DNA of 64,000 bases from NCBI GenBank assembly GCA_963573305.1, contig OY754339.1, positions 91,419,838 to 91,483,837 on the forward strand. Direction: 5' to 3'. Position 1 is the first letter of the stretch. Each line of letters opens with the position of its first letter. This document shows, one piece after another, positions 36,913 through 47,000 of the stretch. The translations under genes and the position numbers were made by a program. The notes beneath the pieces were generated by a model that saw only the letters and a list, made by a program, of their open reading frames with translations, was not told where the DNA came from and ran no database searches. The stretch is from Pyrrhosoma nymphula. Its lineage: Eukaryota > Arthropoda > Insecta > Odonata > Coenagrionidae.

Positions 36913-37455
36913 GGTAAAAGTTATTTCAGCGAGATTTTTCTCCTGTAACAATAGAGACCATACTCTGATTTTATTTTAAAATGTAGGTAGTTTAAAGAAA
37001 CATGAAGTAAATAAAAAAATATTAACCGACGCAAAAGCTTTGATTTTTGTGACTTTCCTTCTCAGTAATTAACTAAATGTACTCATTTGAGGCTTAAAAT
37101 TGTTTGTTTCACGCCTTGCGCTGAAAACGCCAACAAAACTGAAGGGTTTTCGTGATTAAATAATACGTATTGTGGCAAGCAATGAATCTACTTTTTAAAA
37201 GTAACTGAGAAAACATACAAACTGTTCTCCGTTACATTTCTGATGTGATCCATGGGTAATTACTTCCTCATTTATTTAGTAAGGTCTGTCTGGAGCGCAG
37301 AAGCGTACCATTTCCCGTGAAAAACCTATTTACTGGCAAAATAACTCGGGCAGTAGTGAAATACGTGGCTGATGTTTTGGTGTCGTTAGAAAGTTAAGAT
37401 CTTGTTCGTTACAATGAAACCAAATTCACTGAATATCTCCCTCAAAGTACCTTTA
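36913..37455 (+). mobile_element. Family M1 miniature element, copy 5 (old)
   Basis: Landmarks of the family appear in order but are strongly diverged: CAGCGAGATT, AATAGAGACCATA, GAAAACATACAAACTG, CTGGAGCGCAGA, and a CTCAAAGTACCTTTA end. It is probably the oldest copy in the window. Confidence 0.7.
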
Positions 37456-38640
37456 CCGCTTCCATTAACTCAATTGAATTAACTCGGAGGTCAAATGCCA
37501 TGCAACCATCGCAAAGCAGAGAAGCACAACAATTGGTCCACAAGGCATGGAAAGAAGGAAGGGGTCAGACGAAGGCGAAGGGGGAGAGGGGGAGGAGGAG
37601 AATGAAAGTCGGGAATTATTCGAGGAAGGAAAATAGAAAACTCCCGTTCCAACTTCCCAAAAACCAGTCCCAAAACGATTCCACCCCACACTAGTTATTT
37701 CCCTCATGCCCAACCCGACGCGGAGATATATCCCTACGGTTCCCGCCGCATACACCCCTACCTCTTCAGCCCTTAGGGGATGATCTAACGTCCTTCACGC
37801 CATCTTGGACGGGTTAATTGAATTTTTGACGAGGGGCAGAAGAATAGCGGGTACGACGGAGATATTCATGCGCGCACACCACTTCGGTCACCACAGACAA
37901 TGCCCTTCCTCGCCAGCCAACCCCCTTCCCCACGAGCTACTTCCTTGCTCCGACTACAGCTCAAAACTCAGTTTCCAGGGGGGTCGGGATGGCACGGAGA
38001 GTATTGGCCACCATCCCGAGGACCCAGGTTCGAATTAGGGATGCAAGTAACCGAGTACATTGATCGATTATTCATTCGTATCGTTTCTATCAAAGTAACC
38101 ATTTTTACCGGGTCAACCCTCATTGTCCGAGGGGGGAATGAGAAAAAAAGAAACAAAAGACATACTTCTTCAAGACGATTTTTCACTCTCTCGATTCTTC
38201 ATCATCTTCACCCTGAGTTATCTGCATTTCATTCCCAACGCTAGTGATGAGAATGCAATGTGTAGAGGGGCTTTAAGTCACCACCCCCCTCTTGACTAGC
38301 TAGGCCTATTCGGCCGGCGAAATGAACTCCCCTTGATTTATCACCTCGGGAATCAATGCCCTGCTCGCACGACACCCCACACGCAATCCTCAAAATTAAT
38401 TCCCTGATACCCGTTCCCGCGGACCCTCTTGCCAAAACCCTTCGGCCCCTCGACCCTTACGAAACTAAACGAGATTTCGCCCCTTTCAAAGACATACCTT
38501 CCCGACCCCAGTACCGGCGTTACGCTCCAAATCAGATTTTCGACGCAAAGCATCATACATATCAATTTTGAGGAAACCGGGAGCAGCCACGGTAGTAACC
38601 TTTACGGAGTCACCCGCAAGTGCACAATAGTGCAATATTC
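37456..38640. other. Unassigned DNA with GC-rich patches
   Basis: 37550-37760 and 38200-38480 are locally GC-rich with overlapping frames on both strands and no recognised domain. Around 37990-38035 a tRNA-like SINE head is likely (CCGAGGACCCAGGTTCGAAT). Confidence 0.35.
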
Positions 38641-38745
38641 CACAGGAGAAAAATTATTCGCCTTGACCTGGATTTGAATCCGGATCCCTCGATTTCGCGC
38701 CGAGTGCTTTAACCAGTGAAGCTACCGAGGCGTCCTTGTCCCCTG
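38641..38745 (-). repeat. tRNA-derived SINE, family A, left half of inverted pair
   Basis: The minus strand has GGTAGCTTCACTGG as A box and GGATTCAAATCCAGG as B box, with GTCAAGGCGAATAATTTTTC after it. It faces a second copy at 38835-38940 and together they form an inverted repeat of about 100-bp arms with a roughly 90-bp centre. Confidence 0.75.
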
Positions 38746-38834
38746 TATTTATTTGGTGGCTTTATAGGAGCATGGTGGTCAGGACTGCTAGACATATGAT
38801 GTCATTAGCAGTCCAAGTCGTGCGCTAATAATCC

Positions 38835-38940
38835 ACAGGTAGCTTAACTGGTTAAAGCACTCAGCGCGAAATCGAGGGATCCGGATTCGAATCCCGGTCA
38901 AGGCGAATGATTTTTCTCCTGTGGCATATTGCAAACATAT
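38835..38940 (+). repeat. tRNA-derived SINE, family A, right half of inverted pair
   Basis: A box TAGCTTAACTGG, B box GGATTCGAATCCC and GGTCAAGGCGAATGATTTTT are the best-preserved Pol III promoter elements of this family in the window. Downstream GCATATTGCAAACATATAT matches the body style seen after 700. Confidence 0.75.
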
Positions 38941-39049
38941 ATATCCGTACAGATGGAGGGTATCTGCGGTGAGGCAATAAAACTAAGTACGCAAAATATT
39001 TCTTTTTTAACCCAGATAGTTTCATAGCCATAGGAACATCGTCATCATC

Positions 39050-39500
39050 GTTATCAGTAGTCGTTAATCCAAAGATTGGTTTTCAGCAGCTCTCCATTCC
39101 ACTCTGCTATCTGCTACATTCCTACATAATTCTTCACTTTGAACGTATTTCATGATTTACTTGATGTATTATATTCTAGGTCTTCCTCTATATCCTTCCC
39201 ATTTATTTCTCCTTCCAAAATCCTTTTCATTAGGCTTTTGTGTCACAAAATGTGTCCGATAAGTTTGTCTCTCCTTCGCAGAGTGTTCATTATGCTTCCT
39301 TTCTCTCAAGCGCTTCTTAGGACTACTTCGTTGGAGATTCTCTCCGTCCATTTAATCTTCTATTTCGGTAACTCCACATCTCCATTGCTTCCAATCTATT
39401 TTGCTCTGCTGCTGCTATTGTCCAGGCTTCCCTACTATATAAGGGCATACTCCAAATATATGTTTTAAAAAAGTACTTCCTAACTGCCTCGACGTAAAAT
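39050..39500 (-). pseudogene. Non-LTR retrotransposon RT C-terminal relic
   Basis: Minus-strand translation reads FFKTYIWSMPLYSREAWTI, EQNRLEAMEMWSYRN, a gap with stops, then residues corresponding to the RR-ANLIGHIL-RD and GRRGRPR parts of the family. There are multiple stops and frameshifts. The catalytic domain is absent. It lies tail-to-tail with another fragment at 39790-40075. Confidence 0.7.
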
Positions 39501-39789
39501 CGTGCAATCTGTTTGCCATTCGGATCATTTGAAATCGTTTAAATCGTAAACTACTAAGCCATACGTTCCAAGAAAATGGCTAAAAAAATTGAGAGATTTA
39601 ATTTCTGAAACCCTAAATAATTCGTTCATATCAGGGAAAATGTGTAAATATCTCCTAAATAAGAAATTTAATGCCTTCAGAAAGAGTAACACGATGACAT
39701 TGGTAGACAAGAAACCTAGATTATCATCCACGGATCAATCCAGAAAATTTCCACAGCGACCGCAACTCAACGCGACAACTCGTGTGAAA

Positions 39790-40075
39790 CAGAATGAATG
39801 AAGTGTGGTCGCCGGAAAGGAAGACGAACGATAAAGTCCTTGGTATGTAGGGTGAGGACAGGTGACTGCTAAAGGAGATTAGGAGGAGACAGAATTAGTG
39901 GCCAGAAGAGGAATATAATGAGGAATGACAGGATGATAAAAGCCGTTATAAATGGATGTTAGATGAGCGGAGAGGTGGAAGAAAGAGAATAGGTTTTATG
40001 GAAGCGATAAAGACAGGCAGGACGAACGCTGAGATGAATAATGAAATCGTGTAAAAATTCAGGAGCCTGCGTATG
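39790..40075 (+). pseudogene. Non-LTR retrotransposon RT extreme C-terminal relic
   Basis: Forward translation gives LKEIRRRQ, then in another frame DDRMIKAVINGCLDERRGGR-like residues and RKRIGFMEAIKTGRT, which match the very C-terminus of the RT class at 20090 and 39050. It is in the opposite orientation to the 39050 fragment, so two separate insertions or an inversion are needed. Confidence 0.55.
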
Positions 40076-41149
40076 TAAATATTTGGGGTATTTTTAACTC
40101 TCTTCCATTTAAACCTACCTTAACCGGTAGGTTACCTAATAATAACAAACCATGATGACATAAATATCATAACTGTACAACGACATCTATAATGAGAATC
40201 AATATCAGACTGAAAGTTAAAATTTAGACTGCATACTTTAAAAAAAGTTAAAACGCGATTTTATTCTGAAAACGCGAAATATTTTACGAATCCCGACATA
40301 TTATGATCGATTATTTTATCAGCATAAATTTAGGGATTTATACTGCCAAACAGAGGTTTCAAATGCCATTTTTTGCAAACTTGAATAGTCTGTATTAGCT
40401 GCCATATGCGCTGGTTAAATAGATTAGTCGGCAGCTATATTAATAAATTGCGAAGCTATAAACCTTTTTTATTAATGAGCTAACAATCAACTGATAGCAC
40501 GTCTCACATCCTGGTTGGACTTCCGAAATTGTCACGTTTCCAAGCAAGTAGGTATGCATGTGCTTCATCCATTGACACGTGTATTTCCCAAAGCATTCGT
40601 AACATACATCGTAGCGCATTTTTGGTGAAAATTAACCCTTTGCCACATACATTTGAGATGGCTTGCAGGGTATTGTGGTATTATCCATACTTAGATGAGT
40701 ATTTTGATCGATAAACAGTTCATAACTTACTTGATGTTGAGTTCAGAGTCATTCCCCATCCGCAGACGGTGGCGAAAGAGAGTTGGAAGTCCAAGATGGC
40801 AGCCCTGAAGAAAGTTTCAGGCTCAGGATCGGCACACGAAGACCTCTTGCTGATTGGCATACTGGCAGCGGCGATGAAAACTTTTTTTTCACGGAGTTAT
40901 GACCTATGAATATATATATAATTGAAATGTGAAAGAACTAATTTAATAGCAAAAATAATAAAGTAATTTTAAAAACCCTCTAAATAGTATCTCATGCCGT
41001 TTTTTTAATTTTCATAACTCTATTTTAAGGTAAAAAGTTATCATTATTAATAAATAGTACTTTTTATCCAGAAAGGGTTTTAAGGTTAACTTCTTTCGAG
41101 TTGAATAAACCCCTGGTTCAAAACCTTTACCCGGACGAAAGTTAAAAAG
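40076..41149. other. Unassigned AT-rich DNA
   Basis: No gene or element recognised. Confidence 0.45.
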
Positions 41150-41181
41150 GTCATCATCGTCAGCGGTAGATTCTTCTACCG

Positions 41182-41210
41182 CTGACGATGGCGTCCTGAC
41201 GCCGAAACGT
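41182..41210 (+). ncRNA. Hammerhead-ribozyme-like motif, direct copy 1
   Basis: CTGACGA (41182-41188), T, GGCGTC (41190-41195), CT, GACGCC (41198-41203), GAAAC (41204-41208), GTA. Stem II is a perfect 6-bp pair and all core positions fit CUGANGA and GAAA. Stem I is not visible because the upstream sequence is the palindromic repeat. Confidence 0.4.
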
Positions 41211-41428
41211 ACAAGTTTTCTTTTGTGAGTGTCCTTTTTGCGTGTTTCTTTGTTTGTTTAGTGTATCACTGTTTTATTTATTCATGTGCATCGTCGCCGA
41301 GAGCGATTTTCTACCAAGACATTATCTACCTGACATGGCGTCCTAGCGTCAGGACGCCATCGTCAGCGGTAGAAGAATCTACCGCTGACGATGATGACGA
41401 CGACGCGGTAGCGGTGATTCTTCTACCG

Positions 41429-41457
41429 CTGACGATGGCGTCCTGACGCCGAAACGT
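41429..41457 (+). ncRNA. Hammerhead-ribozyme-like motif, direct copy 2
   Basis: This is identical over the core to copy 1: CTGACGA (41429-41435), T, GGCGTC, CT, GACGCC, GAAAC (41451-41455). It was duplicated with the surrounding block. Confidence 0.4.
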
Positions 41458-41502
41458 ACAAGTTTCTGTGTTTGTTTAGTGTATCACTGTTTTATTTATG
41501 CA

Positions 41503-41549
<47 letters not shown>
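41503..41549 (+). repeat. (TG)n/(TA)n microsatellite
   Basis: A short TG run followed by about 18 TA dinucleotides. Confidence 0.95.
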
Positions 41550-41552
<3 letters not shown>

Positions 41553-41871
41553 TTCAATCGACGAAGTTCACACGTGGTGAAAATATACCCAATAAGGAGT
41601 CACAGGCGTGATATGTAAAAACATAGTGGCAAAAACAAAAGAATCTCACACGAATGGTTGTTTAATTTTCGACAGCATTCAACTGTCTTCTTCCGAACTG
41701 GATTGGGAGAATGACGAGGGGCGTTGGAACTGGAATGGCGACTGGTGGAGGGGTAAGTGATGACAAGATTACTGTGTTAAAACTAGTTAATATTTATTTA
41801 AAATTTACCAAACGGAAAGCGGAAAGTGAACTTGTTAGTATAATAATCTTGAAGTATGTACAATCCATTTT

Positions 41872-42110
41872 GAGAAAAACCAGTTCTGTAATTTCCACAA
41901 ACTTTATTTTGCAGGCATGACGCGCGTTTCACCACAGTGTGGCATATTCATATGGCACATGAATATGCCACAGTGCGGTGAAACGCGCGTCGTGCCAGCG
42001 AAATAAAGTTTGTGGAAATTACAGTTTGTTTTTCTCAACATGGATATCCATCATTTCCACGATATCAGACCTGATATCATCAGTTTGAAAGTAGAATATT
42101 TGGTCTATAT
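41872..42110. repeat. Long palindrome A with a one-sided 3' extension
   Basis: The arms 41872-41950 and 41959-42037 are near-perfect inverted copies running from GAGAAAAAC through TTTCCACAAACTTTAT and CGCGCGTTTCACC to the centre. Beyond the right arm, CATGGATATCCAT and TCAGACCTGATATCATCAG continue to about 42100, and the same extension follows palindrome B at 45085-45132. This is a dispersed inverted-repeat element, possibly derived from the inverted terminal repeats of a Penelope-like element (inference). Confidence 0.8.
41953..41997 (+). ncRNA. Hammerhead-like fold with core substitutions
   Basis: TGGCAC (stem I, 41953-41958), ATGAATAT in the core position, GCCAC (41967-41971), AGT, GCGGT (stem II with one mismatch), GAAAC (41980-41984), GCGCGTC, then GTGCCA (41992-41997), which pairs perfectly with TGGCAC. 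Compared with CUGANGA the core has C-to-A and G-to-U changes. The stems are kept although the core is altered. Confidence 0.4.
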
Positions 42111-42149
42111 CACAGTCGTCGATTTTGAAAGTGGGGCCAGTCCATTTTG

Positions 42150-42674
42150 TTTTTTATTTTAATTCAAATTTTATTTTTTTATTTCAGCGTCTGTAAGAAG
42201 TATGAAGTGAATATCGTAATATTAATGGTTCAAAAATATAATTATACATAACACAGAAAATCTCAGTAATCAAATAAATTTAACCACATAAGTCTCCAAC
42301 GTGACTCATTTTTTTACGCCGTAAAGTGAAATCGATTTCACAATTAAAGGTTTTTTTTCGATTCTGTAAAACGTACTGCGGTGAGTAATTGATTAATTTT
42401 TATAAATAGTTGAGAAAAGATACAAACTACACAGCATTAATTTTTTGACGAAATTTAATTGCTAGAAATTCCTTTTTTATATTTTCCCCCTGGAGCGCAC
42501 AGCCGTAATCTATCCCATGTAAAACGGGCTTGTATTTTCACGCAAATTGCTCGAAAAGTAGTTCGGCAAGGGGTTAATATTTTGATATAAAAAAATAGAT
42601 TGGAGTTTTTTCTTTAAAATTACGTCAAATTCATCAAATTCTAGGTGAAATGATTTATCGCTCAATATACCTTG
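42150..42674 (+). mobile_element. Family M1 miniature element, copy 6 (5' end missing)
   Basis: The element starts within the family at CAGCGTCTGTAAGAAGTATG and runs to CGCTCAATATACCTTGA. All later landmarks are present. It sits just after palindrome A. Confidence 0.8.
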
Positions 42675-42789
42675 AGAACTTATTTTTGTTTCTATGTTTC
42701 CCAGAATAAGGAAATCCTCCGCCATCCCAGATCGGTAGAGGACCAGCGGGAAAAACGTCTGTCAAATTCGAAATTTACAAAATATGACA

Positions 42790-44640
42790 CTAGAAAAAAA
42801 TAGTAAAATTATAGTAAATTTAAAAATCAAATAATTAGGTAAAATAAAAAAATAAGCGAAGGACGATTTTTTCCCAATTTTGAAGTGGTCATGATTTGAA
42901 AAAAAATGCCGATAGAAAAAACGGTTAAAATAAGCAACCGTAGATGTCAAAATGTACGTTGTTAGCATTTAAGTTTCTATTTTTCAATATTATTTCATTC
43001 CTAGTATGTTATTTGCCTTTTTAATAATTTTGGAGAGTAAAAACTGCTAAGTTTAGTAATTTCAACTGATAAAATCAAAAAATAACCCCTCTAGTTACAA
43101 TGCTAGAGACAAAACGGGGAAAAATATGTTTAAACTTCTAAATTTTTATCAATTATAAACTATTTTTTCCTCTTTATTTAGATTTCATGACATAATAAAA
43201 CAGCATGAGGGTACAAGAAACAGCTAAAATAAGGAATCACGCATATCAGAATCAAACTCAAATCCAGCTAAATGCAATATCTTTGAAAAGAACGGGAAAA
43301 CAATATTTCCTTCATTGACGGACAATTTTCTTCTCGATATTTCATTGGTTTTGACTAATTTTGGAAAGGAAAATCTACAACATTATAAAGGTGCCGCTCA
43401 TCTAAAAATTAAAATTTGATATAAGTAAAACACATTATTAGTAGAAAAAACGAAAAGAAGTCCTCATCGTTTGAAGACTACTTCATTCCCAATATTTCAG
43501 TGACGAAGAATAATTATAGATACATAATTTAGAGTTAAATGAATGGCTGATATTAATAACCGCTCATGGGCAGATGCATCTGATATTCAAATTCGAATTT
43601 TACAAAAATGTACGAGTACGAGATGTACTTGAGATATAAGAGACAAGGAACGTTTCTATCTGTCAAAGAAGACTTTTTTACTGACTATTTAGTTGTAAAG
43701 GCTCAAAAATATTTTTAAATTGAAGAAATCGGTAAACTTAAAAAATTGATTATCTCCAAATGAAATATCTACCAATCCTTGAAAAATTCAATAGAAGAGA
43801 AAAACCCGGAAAAAGATCGTTTCTCTAGTTGAAAGAATATTTCATTGTCATTATCATTATTGCCGTGACTAAAATATTTTTTAATGTGAAGTAATTGGTG
43901 TTAAATAAAGAATTGTTCATCTCAGCGTCAAATTCAAAACCTCCAATATCCTATACCTGAAGAGCTTTTGCTAAAAATACGTTTCTATCATTAAATGGCC
44001 TATTCTTTCCCTAATTTTTCAATGTCGTGACTTAAATATTATTTATAACAATTAAGTAAGCGGAAAAAAATACGAAATGGATCATTTTAAAATCAAATAT
44101 GAAGCATGAAAAATTAAAAATTAGGGACAGAATTGCAATACATAAAATAAAATATTTAACTCTCTGAATAAAAATAATATTCCCGAAATATTATATTTAT
44201 AATACCGTAATAATGATTTCCAATTGAAAAAGAAGACTCAAATAAATAATCTCATATCTGAAAATAAATTTGAATCAATCAAAATGTAACAATAGGGAAG
44301 CAACATGGAAAAAAGTTTATTTCTCTGATGTACGATTGCATCCCTAATACTTATAATGGCAAAACATAGTTATAGTTCAATAAACGGATATATTGAGCAA
44401 TTTCTCAAGTTAAAATCAAATTCAAATCCTGAAAATGATCTTAAAGAGGCAATAACGGGAAAAAGAAGTTTGGATCATTTATCAACGATTCTATTTCCAA
44501 TATTTATTAGTTGTGATGACTTAAAAGTACTTTTCAGAAATTAAATTATACTCAACAATTATGGAATCAATCATATTTTTAAAAATAAACTTAAAAGATT
44601 CAATGCTATCGAAAAACCCAGGTAGATTTACAAATAAGTA
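42790..44640. repeat. Degenerate satellite array, period about 166 bp
   Basis: A T-rich anchor resembling TATTTCATTCCCAATATTT recurs at about 42991, 43161, 43335, 43478, 43670, 43836, 43998, 44165, 44333 and 44486, with spacings mostly between 143 and 192. In most units it is preceded by an AACGGGAAAA-, CGTTTCTATC- or GTTTCTCTG-like block, and is followed by GTGACTAAAATATTTTTAA-like sequence. Units are strongly diverged, so this is an old array. No protein coding is supported. Confidence 0.65.
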
Positions 44641-44906
44641 AAGGGATTAACCGGTTTAACCCTCGGCAATGGAATTAACTGGCATCTATTCACTATAAAG
44701 CCAAAAGAGATGTAAAAAGTTCCAGTCAACTGTAATATTTGAACTGAGGAAGCTATAGAAGTAGAGCAGAAAAAGTTTTAAAAATTTTCTCTTATTTCTC
44801 ACTTTTCCCTCAAAATATTCAGTAGGTAGATCTTTGCTTTGAAATATACCTATGCCACGTTTCACAGCTCTGCCAACTGCCAAGAGACAAATAACATATT
44901 ACACAT

Positions 44907-45132
44907 GATGAGAAAACCACCTTTGTTATTTCCACAAACTTTCTAATGCTGGCACGATGCGCGTTTCACCACACTGTGGCATACTCATGTGCCACACATG
45001 CGTATGCCACATGAATATGCCACAGTGTGGTGAAACGCATGTCGTTAGAAAGTTTGTGGAAATAACAAAGGTGGTTTTCTCATCATGGATATCCATAATT
45101 TCCACGAGGTCAGGCCTGAGATCATCAGTTTT
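44907..45132. repeat. Long palindrome B with 3' extension
   Basis: The arms 44907-44990 and about 45001-45084 are near-perfect inverted copies from GATGAGAAAACCACC inward. The following ATGGATATCCATAATTTCC and CAGGCCTGAGATCATCAG match the extension of palindrome A in the same orientation. It is the right-hand counterpart of palindrome A across the satellite. Confidence 0.8.
44950..44994 (-). ncRNA. Hammerhead-like fold with core substitutions
   Basis: On the minus strand: TGGCAC, ATGAGTAT, GCCAC, AGT, GTGGT, GAAAC, GCGCATC, GTGCCA. Stem I (6 bp) and stem II (5 bp with one G-U) are both complete. The core ATGAGTA deviates from CUGANGA as in palindrome A. The plus arm (45011-45036) keeps stem II and GAAAC but has lost stem I. 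Confidence 0.4.
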
Positions 45133-45140
45133 AAACATAT

Positions 45141-46129
45141 TACACGTTGAAAATTCTCAGAAGCATTTAGCCATATTGCTCTGTAGTGCCTCTGGAGCAG
45201 CTGAGGGTTACAACCCTTTACTCTTGAGAGTATCATATTAAGTATATGTAACATATCATCATATCATATATGTATATCATATCTTATTATCATCTTTACC
45301 AGTCTAGCACTTAATGTATATTATTGAATTCTACAGCAGTATCACAAACTGTTTGCAGGACGTTAGGTTATTTAGGTACGTATACAGTATACACGCTATG
45401 ATATTTCATCTAAAATATAGCTGTTATACAATTAAAATGTGTTCATAATACAGGTATATTACATTGTGTACGCTGCAGCACATAAAATGCACATAAAATG
45501 CACATAAAGTTTAATTACATAAAATATAGTATACAGCCTGTATGACAGCTACATCACAGAAGCAATACATTATGTATTACAGCTGTAATATGTATGTATG
45601 TCTTAGAGGACTTTTGAAGCAAAAATACAAGGAAACTACATATATCTGTAATATAGCCATAATATATTTCAAATCATTATGTAAATTGAGGTAATTCAGC
45701 CGTTTTTAAGTTCCATCACATTGTGTGTGCTGTCTGGGACATAAGTTATCACAATTTGAGGAATGTTATTCGCTGAGGAACTGACCACACTCATGTTGCC
45801 AGAGAACTTACTGGTGCTGCATTATGCCCCAAACGCAAGTGGCCATCAGTAGAGACCTACATTTTTCATATTTGTGATTATACAAATTTCACAGTTTTAC
45901 GTGAATAACGTGAACTATGTTTGAACTATGAACTAACGTTTATTAAAAATAAAACGATTTCCAAATATATGTGACATTTTGCACCATATCATAGCCTTGA
46001 TGGGTGTATACATCAACTGTGATGAAAGATCGTCAGATGGCAGCGGCAGCCACAACTTAAAGCTCCAGCTTTAGATTGTAGAGCCCACACACAAGGGGAC
46101 ATTCCTTCCCTTACCAGGGTTTATTCTCT
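45141..46129. other. Unassigned AT-rich DNA
   Basis: Low-complexity stretches with ATATCATATC words near 45250-45290 and a short direct repeat of ACATAAAATGC near 45480-45510. No gene is recognised. Confidence 0.45.
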
Positions 46130-47000
46130 AGTCACTGCCAGCATTCTGTTCATCCTCAAAAACCTCATCTCCACTGCCATCAATGCTGTTGGATATTCGA
46201 AATATCTCAAATCCATGCACAACACACTGTGGTGATTAAGTTTCAAGCCGTTTTGATCTCCTCCCTTATAATGTCCTCCCAGTGTCCAATGGTTTTGTTA
46301 CCTTTGAAAGGTTTTTTAATCATGACTACTCAACGATACAATTTTGATGTCATTGCACTGGCAATAGAAACAACTAGTAGGTCCACATGCATTTCAGCCA
46401 TTCTATTCATTGTATATTATTCAGGTGACCCTTGACAGTGTCAAGTATGCACTTGCATTCCGCTTTGACATAGCAATGGTGTGCTTACCTCAGATTACAG
46501 TCAGCCTATCATACACAAGTTCATTCATCCTTTCTCTCGCACATGAAGGATTACCCCTGAAGATAGCTTTTCCTTAGGTATTGTTTGATGCATTAAATTT
46601 ATACAAGGGGTCAGTTTTTACCCTTCAACCGTGGCTGCAACCATTATTGTGTTTCTAGTTTTCACATCTCCCGTGTAACTAATACAGCACAAAAAGTTTG
46701 ATTATCAGTTACCATCTGCGAAAGACTGTATGTGCTCTATTGCTTAAAAAAGTGCTTTTTGTATAAGTTTATAACATAACTTCTCAGCATAATTACCTGG
46801 ATGTTGCCATTCTTAAATTCGGCAAAGATGAAAAAGGCCTTTTCTTCCCAACATCCTTCTACGCCAAAAGATGCATGCTTATAAAGCACTGAGTGGAATT
46901 TTAATTCCCTCTACACTTCCACAGCTTTCTTCATAATGCACATTATATCTTCTTGACTGATGGGAAAGCACTCGCTTTGTTTTCTTGCCACAAAATCATG
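46130..47000 (-). pseudogene. pogo/Tigger-type (DDE_1) transposase relic
   Basis: Minus-strand translation in several frames gives, in family order, TRNTIMVAATVEG, a stop, KLTPCINL, QTIPKEKLSSGVILHV, REKG-stop-MNELVYDRL, then DLLVVSIASAMTSKLYR, KKPFKGN, and CVVHGFEIFRISNSIDGSG with DEVFEDEQ. These correspond to the DDE_1 pattern of a TV-L-DG-KLPP segment, TIPKEKLPSGV, EKGWMNEEL, the P-DLLVIPGG-TS-LQPLDV-INKPFK block and the C-terminal SFK-TGISNALDGTED block. At least three stops and frameshifts are present, including one at the W of EKGWMN. It is not functional. Confidence 0.75.

Larger units (their letters stand above)
41150..41470. repeat. Complex inverted and direct repeat with two ribozyme-like units
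   Basis: The word CAGCGGTAGA with TCTACCGCTG forms short palindromes at 41160-41185, 41375-41392 and around 41420. The block ACCGCTGACGATGGCGTCC through ACGTACAAGTTT occurs twice in direct orientation (about 41179-41218 and 41426-41464). A partial inverted copy lies at 41336-41380. Both direct copies are followed by TTTGTTTAGTGTATCACTG, so a block of about 250 bp is duplicated. Confidence 0.75.

Noticed and set aside
38835..38940. Possible functional tRNA gene
   Set aside because: A and B boxes are good, but no acceptor stem closes the fold and the same head recurs in SINE context elsewhere.
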